Positions 1 to 5,875 of a stretch of 7,717 nucleotides of DNA are shown here, one piece after another. A program made the position numbers and the translations under genes. Each line of letters starts with the position of its first letter. Position 1 is the first letter of the stretch. The stretch is from an uncultured Clostridia bacterium. GTDB taxonomy: Bacteria; Bacillota; Clostridia; HGM11327. A model generated the notes under the pieces. The model worked only from the letters and a program-made list of their open reading frames with translations, had not been told where the DNA came from and did not search any database. The stretch spans positions 1-7,717 of the forward strand of contig CAJLXE010000070.1 of the NCBI GenBank assembly GCA_905210525.1. Reading direction: 5' to 3'.

Positions 1-1
1 G

Positions 2-856
2 CCGTTCCGCCGCGAAGTTATGCGTACATACGGAGCCGACGTTACGCCTTCTCCGTCCATGACTACCGAAGTCGGACGCAAAATTCTTGCCGAACACCCC
101 AACACAACAGGCAGTCTCGGTTGCGCTATATCGGAAGCCGTTGAAGTTGCCGTTTCCACACCCGGATACAGATACGTTCTCGGCAGCGTGCTCAATCAGG
201 TTCTTCTGCACCAGTCTGTAATAGGTGTTGAATCAAAAATTGCAATGGACAAATACGGCATAAAACCGGACATAATAATAGGCTGTGCCGGCGGCGGTTC
301 CAACCTCGGCGGACTTATCTCTCCGTTTATGGGAGAAATGCTCAGAGGCGAAAAAGAATACAAATTCATTGCTGTTGAACCTGCATCCTGCCCATCTCTT
401 ACAAGAGGTAAATTTGCATACGATTTCTGCGATACGGGTATGGTTTGCCCGCTTGCAAAAATGTACACATTGGGATCCGGTTTTATTCCGTCAGCAAACC
501 ATGCCGGCGGTCTGCGCTATCACGGTATGAGCTCCACGCTTTCTCAGCTTTATCACGACGGCTATATGGAGGCACGTTCGGTTGAACAAACAGCAGTATT
601 TGAAGCTGCCGAATATTTTGCAAGAGTTGAAGGCATACTGCCTGCACCCGAAAGCAGTCACGCAATAAAAGTTGCTATTGACGAAGCTGTTCGCTGCCGT
701 GAAACAGGTGAAGAAAAAACAATATTGTTCGGACTCACCGGCACAGGATATTTTGATATGCTCGCTTATGAAAAATACAATAACGGAACAATGTCCGATT
801 ATATTCCCACTGATGATGAGCTTAAGCAATATATCGAAAAGCTTCCCAAAATTTAA
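2..856 (+). CDS. trpB: Tryptophan synthase beta chain, TrpB2-like, 5'-truncated by window edge
   Basis: PLP-dependent enzyme that condenses indole with L-serine to give tryptophan, in the cytoplasm. The frame is open to the window edge (reads PFRREV before the Met at 20), so that Met is internal. The 284 residues visible are the C-terminal part of a protein that in the TrpB2 group is about 450 residues, so the PLP lysine lies outside the window. Visible marks are the PLP-phosphate loop GGGSN (bases 290-304), the preceding GSVLNQVLLHQSVIG block typical of TrpB2, and EGILPAPESSHA near the C terminus (TrpB2 usually has PAPES where classical TrpB has PALES). The C-terminal block reads TGTGYFDM. 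No trpA follows; a terminator does, which fits TrpB2 genes often standing outside a trp operon. Family assignment is secure; TrpB2 rather than TrpB1 is inferred from these motifs. Confidence 0.93.
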   Translation, partial: PFRREVMRTYGADVTPSPSMTTEVGRKILAEHPNTTGSLGCAISEAVEVAVSTPGYRYVLGSVLNQVLLHQSVIGVESKIAMDKYGIKPDIIIGCAGGGSNLGGLISPFMGEMLRGEKEYKFIAVEPASCPSLTRGKFAYDFCDTGMVCPLAKMYTLGSGFIPSANHAGGLRYHGMSSTLSQLYHDGYMEARSVEQTAVFEAAEYFARVEGILPAPESSHAIKVAIDEAVRCRETGEEKTILFGLTGTGYFDMLAYEKYNNGTMSDYIPTDDELKQYIEKLPKI

Positions 857-882
857 TCTGACTAAAACACATTTCAATTATC

Positions 883-922
883 AAAAAAGAATGCCGTCAC
901 TGAACAGACGGCATTCTTTTTT
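883..922 (+). terminator. Rho-independent terminator of trpB
   Basis: A perfect 10-bp stem, GAATGCCGTC (889-898) with GACGGCATTC (907-916), has an 8-nt loop. It is extended by A6 (883-888) opposite T6 (917-922), which also gives the U-tract. It lies 26 nt after the trpB stop codon. The flanking A and T runs make it potentially bidirectional. Confidence 0.95.
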
Positions 923-1030
923 ATTTGTGAATTATTGACTGCTTTACTTTCATTTTGGTTTGCGGAAATTACATTATTATGCCATACAGCAAACTGCATC
1001 TGTCGGACATACGTAAAATGCTCATAAGCT

Positions 1031-1067
1031 AAAAAAGCACGAAAAAATCCGATTTTCCGTGCTTTTT
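1031..1067 (-). terminator. Bidirectional-type terminator hairpin downstream of upp
   Basis: AAAAAGCACG (1032-1041) pairs with CGTGCTTTTT (1058-1067). Inside it, on the minus strand, AAAAT-CGG-ATTTT can continue the stem across a small internal loop. Read on the minus strand the hairpin ends in a run of six U (the A run at 1031-1036), so it can stop transcripts leaving upp. The T run at 1063-1067 would also allow plus-strand termination. It lies about 45 nt past the upp stop. Confidence 0.8.
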
Positions 1068-1084
1068 ATGTAAACTTAGTAAAA

Positions 1085-1107
1085 TTACCGATTTAAGTTG
1101 TCGGTAA
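1085..1107 (-). repeat. Hairpin element copy A, just after upp
   Basis: TTACCGA (1085-1091) and TCGGTAA (1101-1107) form a 7-bp stem with loop TTTAAGTTG. On the minus strand it starts 5 nt after the upp stop and is followed by UUUU, so it could act as a first weak terminator ahead of the hairpin at 1031-1067. Its sequence closely resembles the hairpin at 2894-2917, in the same orientation on the plus strand. Confidence 0.6.
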
Positions 1108-1112
1108 AAAAT

Positions 1113-1745
1113 TTATTTTGTACCGAACAGTCTGTCGCCCGCATCACCGAGTCCAGGAACGATATAACAATGTTCGTTAAGTTTTTCATCAACCGCCGCA
1201 ACAAAAACATCTACATCCGGATGCGCTTTTGAAACAGCTTCTATTCCCTCGGGGGCTCCGATAAGGCACACAAGCTTTATATTCTTTGCGTGATGCCTTT
1301 TAAGTATCGCTATCGCCTCAATTGCCGAACCGCCTGTTGCAAGCATCGGATCTACAATTATCGCTTCTCTTTCTTCAATATCAACAGGAAGCTTGCAGTA
1401 ATAATCAACCGGCTTGAGAGAATCTGGGTCTCTGTACAGTCCTATATGACCCACCTTTGCCGCAGGCACAAGATTCAGCATACCGTTTACCATACCCAAT
1501 CCCGCTCTGAGTATAGGTATAATAGCAACGTTTTTACCGTCTATCATTTTTACTTTTGCCGTAGCAACCGGAGTTTCTATCTCAACATCCTTGAGAGGGA
1601 AATCTCTTGTTACTTCATACGCCATAAGCATGGCAATCTCTTCTACCAGTTCTCTGAAATCCTTTGAGCCTGTGTTTTTATCCCTTATAAGTGCAACTTT
1701 ATGTTGTATAAGCGGATGATCCATAACATGAATTCTGTTATTCAT
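1113..1745 (-). CDS. upp: Uracil phosphoribosyltransferase
   Basis: Cytoplasmic pyrimidine-salvage enzyme: uracil + PRPP gives UMP + pyrophosphate. From the ATG at 1745 the protein is 210 residues, matching the usual 208-210. Motifs in order: HPLIQHKVALIRDKNT (10-25), PILRAGLGM (77-85), the PRPP-binding loop VDPMLATGGSA (131-141), and the uracil-site C terminus PGLGDAGDRLFGTK (197-210). The frame stays open for 38 more codons upstream, to a Met at 1859. That stretch (rich in F, Y, N, K) resembles no Upp N terminus and would overlap the likely promoter, so the 1745 start is preferred, although its Shine-Dalgarno (ACAGG, about 10 nt upstream) is weak. It lies 154 nt downstream of rpiA on the same strand with no obvious terminator between, so read-through from rpiA is possible. 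Confidence 0.97.
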   Translation of the reverse strand: MNNRIHVMDHPLIQHKVALIRDKNTGSKDFRELVEEIAMLMAYEVTRDFPLKDVEIETPVATAKVKMIDGKNVAIIPILRAGLGMVNGMLNLVPAAKVGHIGLYRDPDSLKPVDYYCKLPVDIEEREAIIVDPMLATGGSAIEAIAILKRHHAKNIKLVCLIGAPEGIEAVSKAHPDVDVFVAAVDEKLNEHCYIVPGLGDAGDRLFGTK

Positions 1746-1784
1746 AATGCAATAACCTGTCCGAAAAACGAACTTAAACCTTTC

Positions 1785-1813
1785 ATAGTATTTTATAAAA
1801 TTTGAATTTGTAA
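1785..1813 (-). promoter_or_regulatory. Possible weak promoter for upp
   Basis: On the minus strand TTACAA (1813-1808), a 17-nt spacer and TACTAT (1790-1785) lie about 40-70 nt before the upp start. Only 3/6 and 4/6 positions match consensus, in a very AT-rich stretch where such matches arise by chance. Spacing and placement are right; the call is tentative. Confidence 0.3.
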
Positions 1814-1899
1814 TAACATAAACCCGCATTGAAAAACAATAAAAAGATTTATGCTTCATAAAATTTTCAGTTAAAATCAGCTAAACAGTATCGTTATTT

Positions 1900-2598
1900 T
1901 TACTTTTTAAGTATTTCGACGCCGTTATCCGTTCCCACGCATACCGTATCCGCGTAGCCTATAAAGAAACCGGTCTCCAAAACACCCGGAATCATTGTAA
2001 TCGCGTTGTTAAGCTTTTCAATATCATATTCTTTATCAAGCACAACATCAAGAACAAAATTTCCGTTGTCCGTAATTACCGGTCCATCCTTACGCTTTGC
2101 AATCCTTATTTCAGACTTAAAGCCGAGTTTTTCGATAGAATTTCTGACAAGACGCCAAGCCTGCGGTATAACCTCAACCGGCACAGGAAAAGAATCACCG
2201 AGTCTGTTTACTTTTTTGCCGTCGTCAATAATAAAAATATATTTCTTTGCCAAAGCTGCTACAACTTTTTCAAGAGTCTGAGCTGCACCGCCGCCTTTGA
2301 TGCCGTTAAAATTGCCGTCAACCTCATCTGCACCGTCAACTGCAATATCAAGCGCATCCACGCTGCTTATGTCCTTTAAATCAAAACCCAATTCTTCGCA
2401 AAGACATCTTGTCTGAAAAGATGTAACCACACCCGTAAAGTGAAGTTTCTCTTCATCCATACGCTTTTTAAGAGCTTTAACAAAAAAATATACCGTAGAT
2501 CCTGTTCCTATACCTACCGTCATTCCGTTTTCAACAAGCTGAGCCGCCCATTCGCCCGCCTTTTGTTTTTTTTCGCTGTTTGCGTTTTCACATTTCAT
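1900..2598 (-). CDS. rpiA: Ribose-5-phosphate isomerase A
   Basis: Interconverts ribulose-5-phosphate and ribose-5-phosphate in the non-oxidative pentose phosphate pathway, cytoplasmic. 232 residues, close to the family norm of about 220-235. The family's signatures are all present: phosphate loop GIGTGSTV (29-36), DGADEVD (88-94), KGGGAA (101-106) and PGVLETGFF near the C terminus. By alignment with E. coli RpiA the active-site residues correspond to D88, D91, K101 and the catalytic base E110, all intact. Start at 2598 is supported by minus-strand TGAGG about 10 nt upstream. A strong promoter lies at 2685-2713. upp follows on the same strand; ribose-5-phosphate feeds PRPP, the Upp co-substrate, so co-expression would make sense but is not shown. 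Confidence 0.97.
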   Translation of the reverse strand: MKCENANSEKKQKAGEWAAQLVENGMTVGIGTGSTVYFFVKALKKRMDEEKLHFTGVVTSFQTRCLCEELGFDLKDISSVDALDIAVDGADEVDGNFNGIKGGGAAQTLEKVVAALAKKYIFIIDDGKKVNRLGDSFPVPVEVIPQAWRLVRNSIEKLGFKSEIRIAKRKDGPVITDNGNFVLDVVLDKEYDIEKLNNAITMIPGVLETGFFIGYADTVCVGTDNGVEILKK

Positions 2599-2684
2599 AT
2601 AACGAATACCTCAAAATATTGTCCGAAAGCACATTCCCGCGGCCTTCTTCCCTGATATGAGCACAGCACTCCGTGCCAATATAT

Positions 2685-2713
2685 ATTATAACAGAAAACT
2701 CTTTTTTTTACAA
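2685..2713 (-). promoter_or_regulatory. Sigma-A-type promoter of rpiA (extended -10)
   Basis: On the minus strand: -35 TTGTAA (2713-2708), exactly 17 nt, -10 TATAAT (2690-2685), preceded by TG one base upstream (TGTTATAAT), i.e. an extended -10. The spacer is A/T-rich. Predicted start near 2678 leaves a leader of about 80 nt before rpiA. Confidence 0.75.
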
Positions 2714-2770
2714 CATAAAATACAAAGTTATATAACCTAATCTTGTTACAATATAAAATGTCCGCAAATA

Positions 2771-2786
2771 TTCCCGTTAACAGGAA
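2771..2786. promoter_or_regulatory. Imperfect palindrome, candidate operator
   Basis: TTCCcGTTAACaGGAA has dyad symmetry broken at one pair (lower case). It sits between the two divergent promoters, about 58 bp from the rpiA -35 and 61 bp from the MBOAT -35. No known regulator is assigned; it may be chance. Confidence 0.25.
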
Positions 2787-2847
2787 ACAGACGCTTCAAT
2801 GATATGGCAAATAAAATATCGATGCATTACGGCGGAGACATTTAATC

Positions 2848-2876
2848 TTGCTTTTTTATCCGGTATATAGTATAAT
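2848..2876 (+). promoter_or_regulatory. Sigma-A-type promoter of the O-acetylation operon
   Basis: -35 TTGCTT (2848-2853), 17-nt spacer, perfect -10 TATAAT (2871-2876). Predicted start near 2883 gives a leader of about 63 nt that includes the hairpin at 2894-2917 and the ribosome binding site AAAGGA (2933-2938). Confidence 0.7.
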
Positions 2877-2893
2877 TATACGGAATTAAGTGA

Positions 2894-2917
2894 TTTACGA
2901 TTTAAATTTGTCGTAAA
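2894..2917 (+). repeat. Hairpin element copy B, in the MBOAT-gene leader
   Basis: TTTACGA (2894-2900) and TCGTAAA (2911-2917) form a 7-bp stem with loop TTTAAATTTG. It sits in the predicted 5' untranslated leader, 15 nt before the Shine-Dalgarno. No U-tract follows directly (T5 comes about 10 nt later), so it is not a clear terminator. It is nearly the same as the hairpin at 1085-1107. Confidence 0.6.
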
Positions 2918-2945
2918 ACAGCAAAAATTTTTAAAGGAATATCAC

Positions 2946-4442
2946 ATGGTGTTTACAACTCAGAGTTTTTTATTTTTCTTCCTCCCGTGTTGTCTTGTTT
3001 TGTATTATGCCGTTTCGGCTGCAAAAAAGATAAAATGCATTTCTGCATTTATGTGTAAAATACGTGCGAGAGAAGTCATTTTATTCTGCATAAGTATGGG
3101 ATTTTATTCCTGGACATGCTTCGACGATGGATTGAGATTTCTTCTTTATATATTCGTTGTTTACATTGCCGGAATGATCCTGCAGCGATACTCGGAAAAC
3201 GGCAAATACTTTATTTTGGGTAAACAAAACGAAAGTAATATGCATCAACTGCGCTTTGCGACACTCACTCTTGCATTGTCCGTATGCATTATATTGTTCA
3301 TTTTAACCAAATATAAATACAGTGCGGCATTCACTTCAATATGGAACTTTCTCTTCAAAGAAACATTACAGGGAAAGTCTGTAATTGCGCCTATCGGTAT
3401 TTCATTCATTACGTTTTCCGCGATTTCTTATCTTGCGGATATATATCACGGAAAAGCAAAAGCCGGCAGCATTCTTGACTGCGCATTATACCTTTCCATG
3501 TTTTCCAAGGTAATATCGGGTCCTATTGTGCTTTACCGTGACTTCAGAAGCGCAAGCGATAACTGTCGTATAGATATTGAAAATATATCTTACGGCATGA
3601 CGCGAGTTATGTACGGCTTTGCAAAAAAGCTTATTATTGCAGACGTATTCGGTGCTCTAATATCAACGACTGAAAATTATGCCATAGACGCTCCTATTGC
3701 ATTGGGAGTCGCCCTATTGTATATGCTGCAGATTTATTACGACTTTTCAGGCTATTCGGATATAGCGTTGGGACTTTCGGCTATGTTGGGGTACCGTTTT
3801 AAAGAAAATTTCGATTTTCCGTACCTTTCCTGCTCAATAACCGAATTTTGGCGCCGTTGGCACATTTCTTTGGGGACATGGTTCAAGGAATACGTATATA
3901 TTCCTCTCGGAGGAAACAGAAAAAGCAAACGCCGCACCATAATAAATATTCTGATTGTCTTCTTCCTGACGGGACTTTGGCACGGCGTTGGATTCGCATT
4001 TGTAATATGGGGCATGATTCACGGCATATGCAATGCTCTCGAAAAGCTTTGCAGAGACAAAACGTTCTATAAAAAAATCCCCAAAGCATTCAAATGGCTG
4101 TTCACAATGATCGTACTGTATTTCAGCTGGGAGCTTTTCCGTTTCGGCAGCCTCCACAGTGCAAAGCACTGGCTTATCACTGCATTCGGACTCAGCGGCA
4201 ACGCAACTATTCCGTATACGTGGCGTTATTATTTTGATGCACGTATAATATTCCTTGTTACCGTAGCAATTTTGGGTGCAACGGTATTCGGTCTGCCGAA
4301 AGTCAGAGAATTACGTGAACGTTTCATAAGTACAAAAATCGGCTATGCAATACGCCAAATACTCATCGTATTGCTCTTTGCGGTATCGATTCTGTTCATG
4401 GTAAATTCAACATACAATCCGTTTCTTTATTTTCAATTTTAA
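2946..4442 (+). CDS. MBOAT-family membrane O-acyltransferase, AlgI/PatA-like
   Basis: Polytopic membrane protein that in this family takes acetyl (or another acyl) groups from a cytoplasmic donor and passes them outward for O-acylation of an extracellular polymer. 498 residues, in the normal range for AlgI-like members, with around a dozen hydrophobic segments (for example about 7-26, 43-59, 63-80, 103-123, 249-265, 386-404, 430-450, 475-492). Family blocks: PIGISF (149-154), FSKVISGP, YYDFSGYSDIALG (D266), FWRRWHISL followed by YIPLGGNR, TGLWHG, and C-terminal PFLYFQF. The conserved histidines are H306 (RRWH) and H346 (LWHG), the latter being the expected catalytic one. Start at 2946 is supported by AAAGGA 7 nt upstream. 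It is the first gene of a two-gene operon; the next encodes an AlgJ/AlgX-like partner, which favours polysaccharide O-acetylation over DltB-type D-alanylation (no dltA/dltC/dltD nearby). The acceptor polymer is not identifiable from the sequence. Confidence 0.93.
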   Translation: MVFTTQSFLFFFLPCCLVLYYAVSAAKKIKCISAFMCKIRAREVILFCISMGFYSWTCFDDGLRFLLYIFVVYIAGMILQRYSENGKYFILGKQNESNMHQLRFATLTLALSVCIILFILTKYKYSAAFTSIWNFLFKETLQGKSVIAPIGISFITFSAISYLADIYHGKAKAGSILDCALYLSMFSKVISGPIVLYRDFRSASDNCRIDIENISYGMTRVMYGFAKKLIIADVFGALISTTENYAIDAPIALGVALLYMLQIYYDFSGYSDIALGLSAMLGYRFKENFDFPYLSCSITEFWRRWHISLGTWFKEYVYIPLGGNRKSKRRTIINILIVFFLTGLWHGVGFAFVIWGMIHGICNALEKLCRDKTFYKKIPKAFKWLFTMIVLYFSWELFRFGSLHSAKHWLITAFGLSGNATIPYTWRYYFDARIIFLVTVAILGATVFGLPKVRELRERFISTKIGYAIRQILIVLLFAVSILFMVNSTYNPFLYFQF

Positions 4443-4446
4443 GGAG
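4441..4446 (+). promoter_or_regulatory. Shine-Dalgarno overlapping the upstream stop codon
   Basis: AAGGAG starts inside the TAA stop of the MBOAT gene (4440-4442) and lies 8 nt before the ATG at 4455. This fits tight translational coupling of the two O-acetylation genes. Confidence 0.85.
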
Positions 4447-4454
4447 AAAGCACA

Positions 4455-5801
4455 ATGAAGTTTTTTCGTACAATGACAATTATTTTATTTACCATAATAA
4501 TAGCTGTTCCTATTATATTTTTCAATTTCTCCCGCAACGCAATTTCAGACATTGACAACCGCAAGCTTGCCGATAATCCGTTTGAATCAGACGGAGACCT
4601 TACAAAAAATATAGAAAGCTATATAAATGACCGAATCGGATTCAGAGATAAAATGATTCTTGCATATACTATAATTAACGATCGTCTTTTCAACAAAATG
4701 GTGCATCCTATATACACATACGGAAAAGATGGGTATGTATTCGGTTCAGGCATTACGACCTCAGATAATTTCGGTGATTTTCACATCGCCTATGCCGATA
4801 TGGTAAAGGAAATGCAGGACTACTGCGAAGCACGCGGAATTCCGTTCCTGTTTGTTTTCAATCCGGCAAAACCTGCCGTTCTCAGTGACAAGCTTATGGA
4901 CGGAATTAATTATAACCGCGTTTGGGTGGACAAGTTTTTTTCCGAATTGGATGCGAGAGGTGTAAATTATGTTGACAATACGATAACATTACGCGAAGCA
5001 ACAAAGAACGGTCAGGCTGTATTCAATCAGAAATATGACGCAAACCACTGGAATGCACTCGGTGCCTACTGCGGAACACGTGCGGCACTTGAAAAATTAC
5101 AGAATGACTGTCCGGGAATACATATAGGCGAGCTCTCCGAATTTGACGTTTCTTTTCAGAAAAAAACTTCACTGCTCGTGTCCGAATTTCCGATTAATGA
5201 AGACGTGCCTGTCATACATACAAAATGCGATTATGAAAAAATCACATCTGCATACTCTTCACTGCGTCTCGATTCGCAATATCATACATTCGGGTACTAC
5301 GTTGTTCCTCAAAGACTGCAACAGGGTGCTCCGCGTGCGCTTGTTTTCCAGGGAAGCTACATGAACAGCTACGGCACCGACTTCTTCACGAACGCATTCG
5401 GTGAATACATTTTTGTGCACGATTATCAGAACGTCATTGATCTTCCATACTACTTCAATGTTTTTCAGCCTGACTGCGTAATATTTGAAGCTGCCGAATA
5501 CACTTTTTCAAACGATTTCTTCAATTATAAAAAAATGAAGAACATAGATTACGCGCCTGCAATCACATCACTGTCGCTAGATGACTACAGTACTGTTTCT
5601 TATGATTTCAATGTAACCGTCAACGACGCGCTCACGACTATTGAATGGAATACCGATATTGACAGCCGCTATGTGTGGATAAAGATCGGAGACACCGTTT
5701 ATGACGCGGAAAAATGTGAAAAAGGATACATGCTCACATTAAGAACGGAAGCATACGAAAGTGCCGCAGGCAACATTGCAGTTTACGCTTCCCGCTATTA
5801 A
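4455..5801 (+). CDS. Membrane-anchored AlgJ/AlgX/DHHW-like SGNH-fold protein, probable O-acetyltransferase partner
   Basis: 448 residues. A hydrophobic helix at about 7-25 after a short KFFR start acts as a signal anchor, with no lipobox and no clear signal-peptidase site, so the rest should be extracellular. The membrane-proximal stretch DIDNRKLADNP (32-42) and YINDRIGFRDKMI (56-68) is typical of AlgJ/AlgX/DHHW-type proteins. The likely Asp-His pair is in YDANHWNALGA (D195, H198) and the likely nucleophile in FQGSYMNSYG (S301). Asp-His before Ser is the AlgJ/AlgX order, permuted relative to classical SGNH esterases. Residues from about 365 to the end look like a separate beta-rich domain (DALTTIEWNT, SRYVWIKIGDTVY), perhaps glycan-binding. 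In Pseudomonas, AlgI hands acetyl to AlgJ/AlgX for transfer to alginate; a parallel role with the MBOAT protein just upstream is inferred. Acceptor unknown; esterase activity instead cannot be excluded. Confidence 0.8.
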   Translation: MKFFRTMTIILFTIIIAVPIIFFNFSRNAISDIDNRKLADNPFESDGDLTKNIESYINDRIGFRDKMILAYTIINDRLFNKMVHPIYTYGKDGYVFGSGITTSDNFGDFHIAYADMVKEMQDYCEARGIPFLFVFNPAKPAVLSDKLMDGINYNRVWVDKFFSELDARGVNYVDNTITLREATKNGQAVFNQKYDANHWNALGAYCGTRAALEKLQNDCPGIHIGELSEFDVSFQKKTSLLVSEFPINEDVPVIHTKCDYEKITSAYSSLRLDSQYHTFGYYVVPQRLQQGAPRALVFQGSYMNSYGTDFFTNAFGEYIFVHDYQNVIDLPYYFNVFQPDCVIFEAAEYTFSNDFFNYKKMKNIDYAPAITSLSLDDYSTVSYDFNVTVNDALTTIEWNTDIDSRYVWIKIGDTVYDAEKCEKGYMLTLRTEAYESAAGNIAVYASRY

Positions 5802-5822
5802 AACATATTTATCAGAATTTAT

Positions 5823-5859
5823 AAAAAAAACCCGGTAATGCAATATCAGCATACCGGGT
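5823..5859 (-). terminator. Rho-independent terminator of the rpsP-khpA-rimM-trmD operon
   Basis: ACCCGGT (5830-5836) pairs with ACCGGGT (5853-5859), continued past one bulged A by ATGC (5838-5841) with GCAT (5849-5852), loop AATATCA. On the minus strand the hairpin is followed by eight U (A8 at 5823-5830), so it points out of trmD, 16 nt after its stop. On the plus strand AAAATATT follows, so it would be only a poor terminator for the convergent SGNH gene, which has no other terminator before trmD. Confidence 0.92.
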
Positions 5860-5875
5860 AAAATATTACGTAAAT

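Larger units (their letters stand above)
2599..2945. other. Divergent intergenic region rpiA / MBOAT gene
   Basis: These 347 bases hold no convincing gene. They carry the rpiA promoter (2685-2713, minus), the MBOAT-operon promoter (2848-2876, plus), an imperfect palindrome between them (2771-2786), and a hairpin in the MBOAT leader (2894-2917). The predicted rpiA leader is about 80 nt and contains only short possible stems (for example GCAC-TCC-GTGC at 2666-2676). I recognise no riboswitch. Confidence 0.7.

Noticed and set aside
491..877. 128-codon minus-strand open frame antisense to trpB
   Set aside because: Shadow of trpB; Cys- and Phe-rich composition and no start signals.
935..963. TTGACT on the plus strand after trpB as a promoter for a small RNA ending at the 1031-1067 hairpin
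   Set aside because: At 17 nt spacing the -10 position reads GTTTGC, which is not promoter-like.
979..1032. A 17-codon open frame on the plus strand (starting MPYSKLHLSD) followed by the hairpin at 1031-1067
   Set aside because: No convincing promoter or Shine-Dalgarno and no recognisable similarity; a frame this short in spacer DNA is expected by chance. It could be a gene remnant, but nothing shows it.
1290..1667. 125-codon plus-strand open frame antisense to upp
   Set aside because: Shadow of upp, rich in Tyr, His, Cys and Arg as expected from reverse-complemented codons; no motif.
2599..2678. Riboswitch in the rpiA leader
   Set aside because: Only short 4-bp stems and a CCGCGG palindrome could be found; no known riboswitch core was recognised.
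2946..4442. DltB (D-alanylation of teichoic acid) as identity of the MBOAT protein
   Set aside because: No dltA, dltC or dltD in view, and the partner is AlgJ/AlgX-like; the motif set fits the AlgI group better.
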